Shown here in pieces: positions 49,601-60,600 of a stretch of 64,000 bases of DNA; the first letter of the stretch is position 1, and each line of letters opens with the position of its first letter. The stretch comes from Lactarius indigo. Taxonomy: Eukaryota; Basidiomycota; Agaricomycetes; Russulales; Russulaceae. Under the pieces are notes generated by a model. That model was given only the letters and a program-made list of their open reading frames with translations, ran no database searches and was not told the origin of the DNA. The stretch covers positions 372,001 to 436,000 of the forward strand of contig JAFKAC010000005.1 in the NCBI GenBank assembly GCA_025766275.1, given 5' to 3'. The position numbers were made by a program, and so were the translations under genes.

Positions 49601-50376
49601 TGTAGCGGTATGACTTATCGCGTACAACTAGACCAAGGTGAAAGTAAGTGAACTGAACTGGTATACACCCAAGCCTAGCACGGAGACAAGTCACGCGCCG
49701 AACGTACAGTCACAACGGAGGGTAGACACACGTGAGGACTTTATACAAGTCCAAAGGTCAGGTGATCACGCTGTGGCACGCTGAGTGGAGAACCAAGAGG
49801 ACAAGTTAACATTGGAGAAGGTAAGGGAAAGTACAACGGAAATGCGCACCTGAGTGGAGAACCAAGAGGACAAGTTGGTTCCACTCAGGACGCTACATGA
49901 GGGTTTATATACTATGCTGCGGCTGAGTTCGAATTACTACGAAACCTTGTTACTAAAGGTATGAGTAATAGTAATGAGTCAGACGCTGACGCGTCGTGTC
50001 TAATAATAGCGTTATCTATTGTGCTGACTGATGCACCGTCATTAACGCTGACAGAACGATGACGTGTCCTTATCTGTGAGTCACAACCCTATGACAACGT
50101 AGTCTAGAGCTATCTAGAATGTTCCCTGCGTATCGTCCAATGAGAAACTACTATACTAATGAGGAAGGTGACCTAGAGAGGTAACGCCTAATAAGGAAGT
50201 TACTATCCCAGGGTCACGTGCTTGTGGGTGCACATGTTGGCATCACGTGACTGACCATCTTATCATATCTAATGATAAGGACTTGGATGTTTGACTCAAC
50301 ATTGGAGACTCATATCTCCACCAAATAAATCCGTAAAACTACAGAAAAATAAGGCAAAAATAGAGCGTCCGTGACA
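49601..50376 (-). repeat. 3' LTR of the gypsy element (left copy)
   Basis: 776 bp. In element orientation it starts TGTCACGG and ends CCGCTACA (TG...CA). A TATA box (AGTATATAAACC, minus strand, about 49905-49916) is followed by two 27-bp direct repeats at 49850-49876 and 49781-49807. It differs from the other LTR at about 49680 and 50312, both CpG transitions. Confidence 0.95.
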
Positions 50377-50391
50377 TCACCCCCCTCCTTA
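50377..50391 (-). promoter_or_regulatory. Polypurine tract
   Basis: On the minus strand AAGGAGGGGGGTGA lies directly before the TGTCACGG start of the 3' LTR. This is the expected plus-strand primer for reverse transcription. It overlaps the end of pol. Confidence 0.75.
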
Positions 50392-53300
50392 AGGGTCGAC
50401 GTCCGCGTTGGCCAGTGTATCCACATGATGAGCTTGCCAAGGCAAGGACGCGTATATAAGAGCCGCTATTTTTCTAGGTGCGCCTGGGTTTGAGGAATGG
50501 AATTCCTTAACCGCGTCAGGGGCGTGTGCTAGATTTTTAGCCGGTTCCCATGTGTCCTCACCCTCACCATATCCTTTCCAACGGACGAGGTACTTGAGAG
50601 TACGACCGAAGAGTTTGGAATCTCTTATATGGTCGACTTCGTACTCTTCTTCTCCCTCGACCGTTACTGGATCGGGTGGTGGAGGCGTGAGCCCATTGAC
50701 TTCGTTTCCTTTGTAAGGAGAGAGGCGGTCTACATGAAATACATCATGGATCCGTAATGCAGGGGGTAGTGCAAGCTTATAATCGACGTCACTTATGACT
50801 TTTGTGACTTCAAATGGGCCAAGTTGCTTTGGTCCCAATTTGGACGATTGTTGGTGTATCTTTATCTGCTTAGCTTGCAACCAGACTTTATCCCCGACGT
50901 TGAAGGAGTATGGCTTAGTCCTCTGTTCAACGTCTGTCTGCATTCGCCTTTTACTTAGGCGTAGAGCCGCTTCTGCATCCTTACGAGCGGAAACTAAGTG
51001 CTGAAGGCGCTTGTCGAGCGATGGAATACCCGTGGGTCTACCAGCAGGAATAGTGAAGTCAGGCGTAAAGCCGTATAGTAGCTCAAAGGGGGTGTGACCC
51101 GTGGCTGAGTTGAGCCTACTATTGACTACGAATTCCGCTGTAGGAAGCAGGTCTGCCCAGTCGTCCTGTCTCTTGCTAATGAACATGCGCAAATATATTT
51201 CGACTTCTTGATTTTTGCGCTCGACCTGTCCATTAGCTTGAGGGTGATAGGCCGTGGTTAGACCTGCGTCTATTCCAAGTCGCTTATATAGGGCACGCAT
51301 GCTTCGCGCTGCAAATTGGGGTCCTCTGTCGCTAATAACTTTGCGAGGGACCCCATGCAGGGGAAAGATTTGCTCAAAGTAGATGGATGCCACCCCATCA
51401 GCCGTAATCTGAGAGGTCACAGGGAACAGATGAATCTGTTTGGTGTAATGATCTACGATGTTTAAGATCATATCTTTCCCACGTGACATAGGCAGTGGAC
51501 CGATTAGATCGATTCCGACTATCTGCCAGGGTCCCTCAGGGACTTCTTGCGGCTGAATGGTTGCTTTGGGGTGTAGGTCTTTGCGATAACGTTGGCATCG
51601 ATCGCATCCTTCTACGTATGAGGCAATGAAGCCTGACATGCGTGGCCACCAATAGTAGCGACTGACTAGCTCTATAGTCCCATTTTTTCCAGGGTGTCCG
51701 GTAGTGACCGAGTCGTGGCAAGACTTTACCACGTCCCTGCGAAGGGCACGATCATTTGGGACATATAATTTACCCCGGTGGTAAACAAAACCATCTTCTT
51801 CTTCCCACATTAAGACGCCATCTGTGAGAGCTTTAGGAGCGGTCTTAGAGATGCTTTTAAGACCTTCTATTATTTCAGCTTCTCTGATAGATGCGAGCTT
51901 AATGCGATTCCCTAGGGAATCTGTTTCAGGGACGAAATGCGCTTTAGTGGCAGCTAGGAAATGCTCAGGTTTTAATACCTGAACCTGGCGGTTGTCTTCA
52001 GAGTCTCGGACTTGGTCTCGTGAGAAACGACTTAATGCATCGGCTTGCATAGATTCTCCTTTCTTATAAGTGATTTTGAAGGCGAACCGACTTAAGAATA
52101 GGGCCCATCGAGCTTGGCGCCTATTTAAGTCTTTCATGGTTGCCCACCATTCCATATTCTTATGGTCGGTGATCACTTCAAAAGAGATGCCTTCGAGGAA
52201 GTGTCTCCAGTCCTCTAAGGCGCGGATTAAGCCGAGCATTTCTCTGTCGTAAATCTCATAATTGCGTTCTTCTTTGCTCATAGACTGTGAGCGATACGCA
52301 ATGGGGTGCCAGAGACCGTCCGGGTATTTCTGAGTTAGAATACCGCCAGTAGCAAATCCTGAAGCATCCACCTCGACTCTAGTTGGGAGGTTCGGATCGT
52401 AGACCTTAAGAATAGGTTCTTGTACGAAACGTTCCTTCAATAGGTCAAAGGCTTTCTGCTGTTCAGACTGCCAGATCCAAGGAGTGTCTTTCTTAGTGAG
52501 GTCATGAAGGGGTCGGGCTATAGCCGCGAAGTCCTTGATGAACCTTCTATAGAAATTGGCGAACCCGATGAATGCTCTTACTTCTTTGAGCGTAGTCGGG
52601 GTTGGCCACTCCTTTACTGCAGAGACCTTGCCAGGGTCCATCTGCACTTCTCCGGGATGGATAATCATCCCAAGATACTCCATTTCTTGCTTCTCGAAAT
52701 CGCACTTCTCAGGCTTGAGATAGAGGTCGTATTGCTCTAACCGTGTTAACACCTCACGTACTATTTTGCGATGGTGTTTAAGGTTATTGCTATAGATGAG
52801 AATATCATCCATGTATACGGCAACCTCCCCTTGTGCGATTAGATCAGCAAAGACGGCGTTCATTAAGGCTTGGAAAGTGGCGGGGCTATTAGTCATGCCA
52901 AAATACATGACTTTAGGCTCATATAGACCCCTATTGGTGACAATAGCACCTTTCCATTCATCGCCTTCTTTGATGCGGATATTGTGGTATCCCCATCGAA
53001 CGTCGAATTTAGTGAAGTACTGAGCCCCCTTAAGCCTGTTAATGATGTCGGCAGCGAGTGGAAGTGGATATCGGTTCTTAATGGTAATTTTATTAAGACG
53101 CCGATAGTCTTGGACCAGACGGAGCTTGCCGTCTTTTTTCTTAATGAAGAATACAGGGGATGCCATTGGTGATTTAGATGGCACTAGATATCCTTTCCCT
53201 ATATGTTCATCTAAGAATTTATCCAATTCTACTTGCTCGCTGGGTGACATGGGATACGTTTTGACCTTCCAGTGTTTGACTGCATCTGGTTCTAGGTCTA

Positions 53301-54252
53301 TGGCGTGGTCCCATGGCTGATGCTCAGGGAGTCTCTGGGATTCTTCCTCAGAGAAGACTTTTGCGAAGTCACGATAGTGTTCAGGGACCATCTCTTCGAA
53401 GGTTTTCTTAGGTTTGGAGGTTATCGCTTTCTCGGCAATCTGCTGAGAATATGTGAAACCAGCCAAACAGAAAACTTCGTCAGAGACGGTGTCCAACACT
53501 TTCTCCGCAAGGAGACGGCGGCGTTCCATACGGTTTGCCATAATGCGCGTCACCTCTATCTCTATCTCCGGTGCGGCTGTTTCAGCGCTGGAGTTGAGAC
53601 GCATTGTGCCTTCCTGCCAATCTATGTGTGGGTTCCGGTGTCTAAGCCAAGGCAGTCCCAATATGACTCGTTCTGGGCCTAGTGAAGTGACCATAAAGTC
53701 GAACTTTTCTGCACTAGGTCCAACTTTAAGAACGAGTGTTACTTTGTGGGTAATACTGCCGGCTTCATTGAGCGTCCCATCTATATTATATAGGGTAATG
53801 GGGTGCTTCAACGGAACCTGCAACATCTTGTGGCGGTCAGCGTACTTCTTGTCCAGGAACAACGAGGTTGCTCCGGAATCTACCATGGCTGCTACTTTTA
53901 CAGTACGATGACGTCCTTGTAATTCAACAGAAATATGAAAATGAGATCTGCTATCTTTTGTTTCGGGAATAATACATGAAGAAAGCGCTGCATCAGAAGT
54001 CATCACTTGCGGCGCTGCTACAAATTGTGGAGCAATCGGAACACTAATACTATTGTTCATCTCCGAGGTAGATGTAGATGTAGAATCAGAACAGGAAGCC
54101 GAGACATCACTACTATCAACATGACAGGCAGAAACAAAGTGGTACGTAGGAATTACAGATTGGTCCGAGTCCGAAACGAGGCGAGATCGTAGGCATATCT
54201 TACAACTACACGAGGCCGAGTCAACCGTATCTGTTTTACAGGGGGAGTCCAC
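50389..54252 (-). CDS. pol: Gypsy Pol polyprotein (PR-RT-RH-IN-chromodomain)
   Basis: 1287 residues as an open frame without lesions. Order: aspartic protease DSGATS at about 125; reverse transcriptase with PVFFIKKKDGKLRLVQDYR and YMDD at about 479; RNase H with EVDASG, YDREML and TDHKN; integrase with an HHCC zinc domain (HPGKNGT...CDRCQ), GIDLIGPLP, SDRGPQF and HPQANGQVER; and a C-terminal chromodomain (YLVRWKGYGEGEDTWEP, about 1195-1250), thought to target chromatin. The annotated start is a GTG; the frame is open further upstream and overlaps the end of gag in the -1 frame, so expression probably needs frameshifting or reinitiation. Confidence 0.93.
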   Translation of the reverse strand: MDSPCKTDTVDSASCSCKICLRSRLVSDSDQSVIPTYHFVSACHVDSSDVSASCSDSTSTSTSEMNNSISVPIAPQFVAAPQVMTSDAALSSCIIPETKDSRSHFHISVELQGRHRTVKVAAMVDSGATSLFLDKKYADRHKMLQVPLKHPITLYNIDGTLNEAGSITHKVTLVLKVGPSAEKFDFMVTSLGPERVILGLPWLRHRNPHIDWQEGTMRLNSSAETAAPEIEIEVTRIMANRMERRRLLAEKVLDTVSDEVFCLAGFTYSQQIAEKAITSKPKKTFEEMVPEHYRDFAKVFSEEESQRLPEHQPWDHAIDLEPDAVKHWKVKTYPMSPSEQVELDKFLDEHIGKGYLVPSKSPMASPVFFIKKKDGKLRLVQDYRRLNKITIKNRYPLPLAADIINRLKGAQYFTKFDVRWGYHNIRIKEGDEWKGAIVTNRGLYEPKVMYFGMTNSPATFQALMNAVFADLIAQGEVAVYMDDILIYSNNLKHHRKIVREVLTRLEQYDLYLKPEKCDFEKQEMEYLGMIIHPGEVQMDPGKVSAVKEWPTPTTLKEVRAFIGFANFYRRFIKDFAAIARPLHDLTKKDTPWIWQSEQQKAFDLLKERFVQEPILKVYDPNLPTRVEVDASGFATGGILTQKYPDGLWHPIAYRSQSMSKEERNYEIYDREMLGLIRALEDWRHFLEGISFEVITDHKNMEWWATMKDLNRRQARWALFLSRFAFKITYKKGESMQADALSRFSRDQVRDSEDNRQVQVLKPEHFLAATKAHFVPETDSLGNRIKLASIREAEIIEGLKSISKTAPKALTDGVLMWEEEDGFVYHRGKLYVPNDRALRRDVVKSCHDSVTTGHPGKNGTIELVSRYYWWPRMSGFIASYVEGCDRCQRYRKDLHPKATIQPQEVPEGPWQIVGIDLIGPLPMSRGKDMILNIVDHYTKQIHLFPVTSQITADGVASIYFEQIFPLHGVPRKVISDRGPQFAARSMRALYKRLGIDAGLTTAYHPQANGQVERKNQEVEIYLRMFISKRQDDWADLLPTAEFVVNSRLNSATGHTPFELLYGFTPDFTIPAGRPTGIPSLDKRLQHLVSARKDAEAALRLSKRRMQTDVEQRTKPYSFNVGDKVWLQAKQIKIHQQSSKLGPKQLGPFEVTKVISDVDYKLALPPALRIHDVFHVDRLSPYKGNEVNGLTPPPPDPVTVEGEEEYEVDHIRDSKLFGRTLKYLVRWKGYGEGEDTWEPAKNLAHAPDAVKEFHSSNPGAPRKIAALIYASLPWQAHHVDTLANADVDP

Positions 54253-54272
54253 AGCTATGACTACCCCTGGAT

Positions 54273-55499
54273 CTAAAAAGCCGCTTTAAGAGCGTTGATT
54301 TGCTCTTGTTGGGCTGTGAGCGCTGCCAATAACTTTGCCACGTCTGCCTGGGACATATTGGCTTTGGGCGGTGTGGGATTACTTGATTGGGCGGTGGAAG
54401 CCGCTGACTGACTGGAAGAAGGTTGGGAGGGGGTCTCCTCACTACTGGCCGCAGCTTTCGCTTTGGCGGGTTTCCCCATGAATTTGAGCATGCAAACGGG
54501 TGCCCTATGTCCGACCTTTTGACAATGGTGGCACACATCGCGTTCGTGATTTCCATCCTTCTTTGAGTGGTCCTTAGAACCACACCCGTAACACTTGCCT
54601 TGCATGTGTTTTTGATAGTCTTGCCGGGTCTTTCCGCCGGATGCGGGCTTGCTCGTGCCGGATCCCTGCTGACGTGATGCGTCAACTTGCATCGCGTCTG
54701 GATCTGACGGCTTGCCTGCAGGCAAGATCGACTGGCTGGACGAACCGCCCTTCTTCTCCGAGTCCCTCTGTCTCAGTCGCTGATCTAGCGATTGTGAGAC
54801 CTGCTTGAGGTCGTCGAAGTCGACGTGGGCCTTGTCCATCAAGGCAAGAGCGTCTTTTACGCGGTCCGATAGACCGTCGTAGAAGCGGGTGCGGAGGTCT
54901 GCTTTTGACCATCCAGTCTGTCCAGAGTACTGTTCGAACACGGATCGGTACTCTGCAACCGATCCGCGGCCCTGTTTTGTCTTCTTCAGTTGTTCCCTCG
55001 CCGTCTCGGTGGTATCGAGGGGCGAGAACCGTCGGTTGAACTCTTTGACGAATTCGTCCCAAGAGCTGCCGAACGGAATATTGTTTGACTGAAGTTGTTC
55101 GAGGTAGGGGAGAGCCCATGACTTGGCTTCCCCTTCCATGAGGTTAAGAACCGCCATAATCCAGCGGTCTTCTGCCCGGAAGTACATGCCCTGGGCCGGG
55201 TCCCAGGTATTCATAGCGTCCTGCTGTGAGCCTGCCCAATTATGGAAGGCTGCAAGGAAGTGACGGGCATCTGTAGAGTTGCCTTTCCCATCCCAAGCTT
55301 TGGGACGGGCCACTACTTCCTTATGCTTAGGGCTGGGCTTGGCCGCGGTTGCTGAAACCTGTGCGGTCAAGTCCGTGACTTTTTGTGTGAGTATGCCGAC
55401 TACTTGGCCTAAGTCGCTTATTAGGCGCAAGCAGTCGTTGAGAGTTGGGGGCGGAGCAGGAGCTATTGGTGTGGGGGGAGCGGTGGCGGCGGCGGACAT
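54273..55499 (-). CDS. gag: Gypsy Gag (capsid and zinc knuckle)
   Basis: 408 residues from the Met at 55499, with the frame open further upstream past 55680. A retrotransposon-gag domain (DRWIMAVLNLMEGEAKSW, FNRRFSPLD, AEYRSVFEQY) is followed by CYGCGSKDHSKKD and a canonical CCHC knuckle CHHCQKVGHRAPVC, then a Ser/Gln-rich tail. It packages element RNA. The stop TAG lies in GCTTTTTAG, at the junction to the pol frame (-1). Confidence 0.9.
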   Translation of the reverse strand: MSAAATAPPTPIAPAPPPTLNDCLRLISDLGQVVGILTQKVTDLTAQVSATAAKPSPKHKEVVARPKAWDGKGNSTDARHFLAAFHNWAGSQQDAMNTWDPAQGMYFRAEDRWIMAVLNLMEGEAKSWALPYLEQLQSNNIPFGSSWDEFVKEFNRRFSPLDTTETAREQLKKTKQGRGSVAEYRSVFEQYSGQTGWSKADLRTRFYDGLSDRVKDALALMDKAHVDFDDLKQVSQSLDQRLRQRDSEKKGGSSSQSILPAGKPSDPDAMQVDASRQQGSGTSKPASGGKTRQDYQKHMQGKCYGCGSKDHSKKDGNHERDVCHHCQKVGHRAPVCMLKFMGKPAKAKAAASSEETPSQPSSSQSAASTAQSSNPTPPKANMSQADVAKLLAALTAQQEQINALKAAF

Positions 55500-55635
55500 C
55501 TTATCTAACTCGTCTTGTCTCTTTCTCTCCTCGTACTTTTTGATCGACTCCCGTCTGTCTTCGATGAGGCGAAGCTGTTCGTCTTCGTCGAAGTCGTCCC
55601 AGTTGTCAAAGTTCTTGATCCACTCTTTTTCTTCT

Positions 55636-56187
55636 TTAGAGAGGATCGTTTTGTACTTGGACGTTACTCCTGTGGGATATTGAGCTTGAGCTTGCGCTGC
55701 TCTCTGTTTCCCTTTGGGAGCTATTGTGGGAGTGGACAGATGGGGGAGGAGAAAGTTCGGGGACTAGTGCTGCCGCAAAGGCGATCAGCTGAGGGACGGT
55801 GAAAGGGGTGCCTGCAACAAGGCCGAATGCCCCGTGAAGTTCTAGAAGGGCGTAGCGGAAGTCTCTGTCGTAATAGATAGCGCGGACGTATGCTTCCGCG
55901 TCGTTCTGAGGCTGTCCTTCTAGAGAGAACCTGTAGTGAACTTCTTCACCAGCAAAGATTTCTTGCTGATAAACTACAGGGGGTGCGTGGTCGTCAACGA
56001 GTGTCTCGTTGGAGGAGGAGTGCGCCGAGTGGTAAGAGTGCTCCGAAGCTACTGTCGGAGTTGGAGATGCGAATCGTGGTGAAGGGATCGGGTCAGAGGA
56101 CAATTGACCTGTTCCCTGAACGTGTAGCGATGCCGAAGCAGAGGCTAAATCTGGAGTGAAGTATGAACGTGGGGGTGACGGGGGCAC
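55636..56187 (-). CDS. ORF upstream of gypsy gag (probable gag N-terminal part)
   Basis: 183 residues with a Ser/Pro-rich N-terminus and a folded-looking middle (VHYRFSLEGQPQNDAEAYVRAIYY, shown in part by position 70-95). Its end overlaps the upstream extension of the gag frame in another frame. Either gag was split by a one-base shift near 55740, or this is a separate small protein. No nucleocapsid motif occurs here. Confidence 0.55.
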   Translation of the reverse strand: MPPSPPRSYFTPDLASASASLHVQGTGQLSSDPIPSPRFASPTPTVASEHSYHSAHSSSNETLVDDHAPPVVYQQEIFAGEEVHYRFSLEGQPQNDAEAYVRAIYYDRDFRYALLELHGAFGLVAGTPFTVPQLIAFAAALVPELSPPPSVHSHNSSQRETESSASSSSISHRSNVQVQNDPL

Positions 56188-56838
56188 TAGGACAGGGAGA
56201 ATTGTTTCTTGTCTCCTCCTAAAGATACGTTGAAGACGCTGACGAACGTTCGCAAATATGCGAGGCAGTTTGGAAATGGAAGGTGGTTTTAATGACGGCG
56301 TGTTACGACGACCGCGAAACGCTAAGTCGAAGGTGATTGGAGAGTCCGATTAAGCAAGACCAATACACAGTGGTATTTCACACTGCGCGAGGCTGCGGCA
56401 ATAACGGAGCACTCAGGAATAGGGTAAGGAAATGTGTAGAGCCACAAGGCTGTCTGCCTCAGTCTTCTCGACCTGTTGGCTGCCTCTCACGCCGAAGCGC
56501 TCTCAAACTTTTCTGTTTACTTCGCGTACAGCTGTCGCAGGCTAGGCCTGGCAGGCTTCTCCTCCACTTGCAGCTTATCTGGCGTGGTGACCAGTTCTGC
56601 AAGCAGTACCCAAACGTTCTACTGATGACCAGATAGAACGCCTATAGGCAAGCACAATCTATGCCGATTTTACGGACAATAGAGTTGTACCAAGATAGCG
56701 CAGATTCTGCGTACGAAGGTCCACAGGCAAAGAGTGAGGTGGATAACACAAGGGACTTGTGGTCGTCAACCACCTAGAAAGGAAAATAGAAAACGCCGGT
56801 AAGAATGAAAGGGCGTGTGAAGGAAGAACTTGTCCTAA
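56188..56838 (-). other. Gypsy 5' leader
   Basis: About 650 bp between the 5' LTR and the first ORF. It should hold the primer-binding and packaging signals, but the first bases inside the LTR (minus strand TTAGGACAAG) do not match a TGG-starting tRNA-complementary site. Confidence 0.5.
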
Positions 56839-57614
56839 TGTAGCGGTATGACTTATCGCGTACAACTAGACCAAGGTGAAAGTAAGTGAACTGAACTGGT
56901 ATACACCCAAGCCTAGCGCGGAGACAAGTCACGCGCCGAACGTACAGTCACAACGGAGGGTAGACACACGTGAGGACTTTATACAAGTCCAAAGGTCAGG
57001 TGATCACGCTGTGGCACGCTGAGTGGAGAACCAAGAGGACAAGTTAACATTGGAGAAGGTAAGGGAAAGTACAACGGAAATGCGCACCTGAGTGGAGAAC
57101 CAAGAGGACAAGTTGGTTCCACTCAGGACGCTACATGAGGGTTTATATACTATGCTGCGGCTGAGTTCGAATTACTACGAAACCTTGTTACTAAAGGTAT
57201 GAGTAATAGTAATGAGTCAGACGCTGACGCGTCGTGTCTAATAATAGCGTTATCTATTGTGCTGACTGATGCACCGTCATTAACGCTGACAGAACGATGA
57301 CGTGTCCTTATCTGTGAGTCACAACCCTATGACAACGTAGTCTAGAGCTATCTAGAATGTTCCCTGCGTATCGTCCAATGAGAAACTACTATACTAATGA
57401 GGAAGGTGACCTAGAGAGGTAACGCCTAATAAGGAAGTTACTATCCCAGGGTCACGTGCTTGTGGGTGCACATGTTGGCATCACGTGACTGACCATCTTA
57501 TCATATCTAATGATAAGGACTTGGATGTTTGACTCAACATTGGAGACTCGTATCTCCACCAAATAAATCCGTAAAACTACAGAAAAATAAGGCAAAAATA
57601 GAGCGTCCGTGACA
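56839..57614 (-). repeat. 5' LTR of the gypsy element (right copy)
   Basis: 776 bp, matching 49601-50376 at all but two positions. It drives transcription leftward; the TATA box (minus, about 57143-57154) is followed by the duplicated 27-bp motif. Confidence 0.95.
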
Positions 57615-57619
57615 ATACG
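57615..57619. repeat. Target-site duplication of the gypsy element, right copy
   Basis: ATACG, partner of ATATG at 49596-49600. Confidence 0.75.
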
Positions 57620-60600
57620 CACCGTCGCATGCCCTGTACATAGGCACCGGTAGGGATGCAATCCATGCCTCGGAAATAAAACACGAGGAACTGACGGACC
57701 CAATAATCGAAAGAGGGAAGTGCCTCCAAGCAGACCTACTCAGGCTGGTGAGAGACAACGTCCCATGCGAGGTAGAAACCCCTCAGACACTCTGGCACGT
57801 CTTCAAACAAGACACAAAAGCGATAGCCAAAAAACACTGCAAGGAATCAAGAAGACGACTCACAAAGAAGATAAGCGCCATAGAACGCGAGAGAAAAAGC
57901 CTGATGGACAACCTGGAGCTAGACAATGACAAAACCCTGAGGACAAATGAAGCGCACCTAGCGAGCGAACTTGAACACCTGGAACGCATCCAAACACGAG
58001 ACAAACAAGACCACACAAGAGCAATCATATCGAACCACAGTGAAGTCCTGGGCGGAATTTGGTCAGCAATGAACAAGGACAGGAAGCCGAGAGATCTGAT
58101 ATACCACCTGAAAGTACCTGACTCCAGCCCGGTCAGGTACGAACGCGACACGAGGAGAATGACCAAACTCACACGGGACTTTCACGAAAGCCTGCAAACG
58201 AAAGACATCACCCTACCAGATGATGACAGGGAGTACTTAGAGAAAATCGAGACGGCACCGAGGGAAGTCCCAGGAAGTCAGAGACTGATGGACGAGGAAG
58301 CAGCGAACACAGACTGGTCGACATCCTATGCCCAAGTTGGAGAGGCACTATGGCTGTCAAAGAACGGCACCGCATCTGGCCTAGACGGATGCCCATACGA
58401 ACTATGGAAAGAACTGAAATCACGCCACGACGTAGCAGTCATCGAAAGGAAAAAGGGTTTCGACATACTAGGAGTCCTTATGGAACTCTTCACCGACATC
58501 CAAACATACAGAGTAGACACAAGAACGGACTTCGCACAGGGGTGGATGTGCCCAATATACAAGAAGAAAGACCGAACAGACATCGGGAATTACAGGCCGA
58601 TAACCCTACTAAACACGGACTACAAAATACTTACAAAATTAATGGCTCTCCAACTAGTAAAACCGATCCACAAAATCATCCACCCGGACCAGACCGGGTT
58701 CATACCAAAAAGATCAATATTCAACAATATACAGCTCACAAAGGCCATCATAAACTATGCAGAGGTGATGGAGGAAGACGGCGCGATAATAGTGCTAGAC
58801 CAAGAAAAAGCATACAATAAAATAAGACACAAGTACCTATGGAGAGCAATGGAAAACATAAACATACCGCAGGAATTTATCACGACAGTCAAATCCCTGT
58901 ACCAGAACGCGTGCACCCAGGTAGCACTAAACGGTGTCCTAAGCGAGCCGTTCCAAGTCACGAGAGGAGTACGCCAAGGGGATCCCCTTTCATGCCTGCT
59001 CTTCAATATAGCAATCGAGCTGCTAGCATGCAAAATGAGAAACTGCGAAGACCTCAAGGGACTAATAATCCCGGGTGCAGAAGAAAAGTTAATCGTAAGT
59101 CTCTTCGCAGACGACACCCTCCTTTACCTCAGCAAAGAAGATCGGTTTGACCTAGTCGAACCCATCCTAACGACCTGGTGTGAAGCCTCAGGAGCGAAGT
59201 TCAATGTAGAAAAAACAGAGATCATACCGATCGGCGGGGAAGCCCACAGACTAGAAGTAATCAACACGAGGAAGATAAACCCGCTAGATGAAAAAGAGCT
59301 CGACGCACGCATTCACATTGCAAAAGATGGTGAGGCTGTACGCTCCCTAGGAGCATGGGTGGGAAACAACGCCAAAGACCTGACAGCCTGGGAGATAGCC
59401 CTAGACAAGATGAAGAGAAAACTCGAAATATGGGGAAGAACGCACCCAACGATGTATGGAAAAAGACTCATCGCCCAAGCGGTAATCGGCGGACACACCC
59501 AGTTCCTCGCGATGGCACAAGGAATGCCCCCCCACATCAAAGACGCCCTCACTACCATGATCAGAGACTTCATCTGGGAGGGAGGCATGTCCCCGAGAAT
59601 CTCCCAGGAATTCCTCCAAAAACCGCTGAACGAAGGAGGACTCAACCTCCTGGATATCAAAGCAAGGAACGACGCCATCGAGATCATGTGGCTGAAAGCA
59701 TACCTAAACCTATCGCCATCCAGACCGCTGTGGGTGATCGTAACAGATATCTTGATCAATGCAGCAGCCCCCCCAGGCACATCCGCGGTTGCAAGGACAA
59801 ACACCTTCCTGCAAACATGGGAACCCCCCACCCAGGGCCCCCACGCAGCAACCCTGGGTGAAGACATCATAAGAATGCTTAAGATAGCCAAGAAATATAA
59901 ACTGAACCTAGCTGCGATAAGGCTCTCACCTGGACTGCGGGTGAATCTCCCTGCATGGTACCACCCAGGGGCAGCACCACGCCCGATGACAAACGTAGCC
60001 TCAAAGTGCCTACTAAGGCGCCACGCAGTAAAAACGGTAGCAGACCTAATCAAACTCACTCGGAAAATCAGACAACGAGACCGGATGCCAGCACACTCAC
60101 CGTCCCAAGCATGCGTCTGCGTCCACTGTGCACGAGACAGACTCCTGGGATGCAAAAACCCCCACGCTTGCGTGTCGGAAGCTATGGAAAGAATCAATGA
60201 TATAGCACCAAAATACAACCCGAACGCACCCGAACAGCATGACGATCTGTCCCTCACACCCAACAGGAAAGCAAAGAACATGAAGGCCCAAGATACGAAA
60301 GGGGAGGTCCTTTTTGACCCTACAATCACCTGCAAAAGGGGGATAGAAGAATGCTTCAGAATATTCACGAACCCGGATAGACTCACGATGACCCCGGCTA
60401 GCCACCAGCTCACCAGAGGCAGGAACCTCGCCCACATAAAGATCGAGGCCTACACTGACGGCTCCTGCTCAAACAATGGCAGACTCGATGCGAGGTGTGG
60501 AGGCGGAGTATGGATCGGCGATGACCACCCACACAACAACGCCCTAAGAGTCCCGGGCCCCAGCCAATCGAACCAAGTTGGAGAACTGGTGGCGGTCATC

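Larger units (their letters stand above)
49601..57614 (-). mobile_element. Complete Ty3/gypsy chromovirus LTR retrotransposon
   Basis: 8014 bp, inserted in LINE ORF2 in opposite orientation. Two 776-bp LTRs (49601-50376 and 56839-57614) differ at two positions by eye. The minus strand carries gag (with an upstream ORF), then pol with protease, reverse transcriptase, RNase H, integrase and chromodomain, the gypsy order. A polypurine tract abuts the 3' LTR; no primer-binding site for a tRNA 3' end was recognised next to the 5' LTR. Near-identical LTRs and an open pol indicate a recent, possibly still active, element. Confidence 0.95.

Noticed and set aside
56815..56838. Primer-binding site next to the gypsy 5' LTR
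   Set aside because: The adjoining bases do not begin with TGG or match a tRNA 3' end I recognise.
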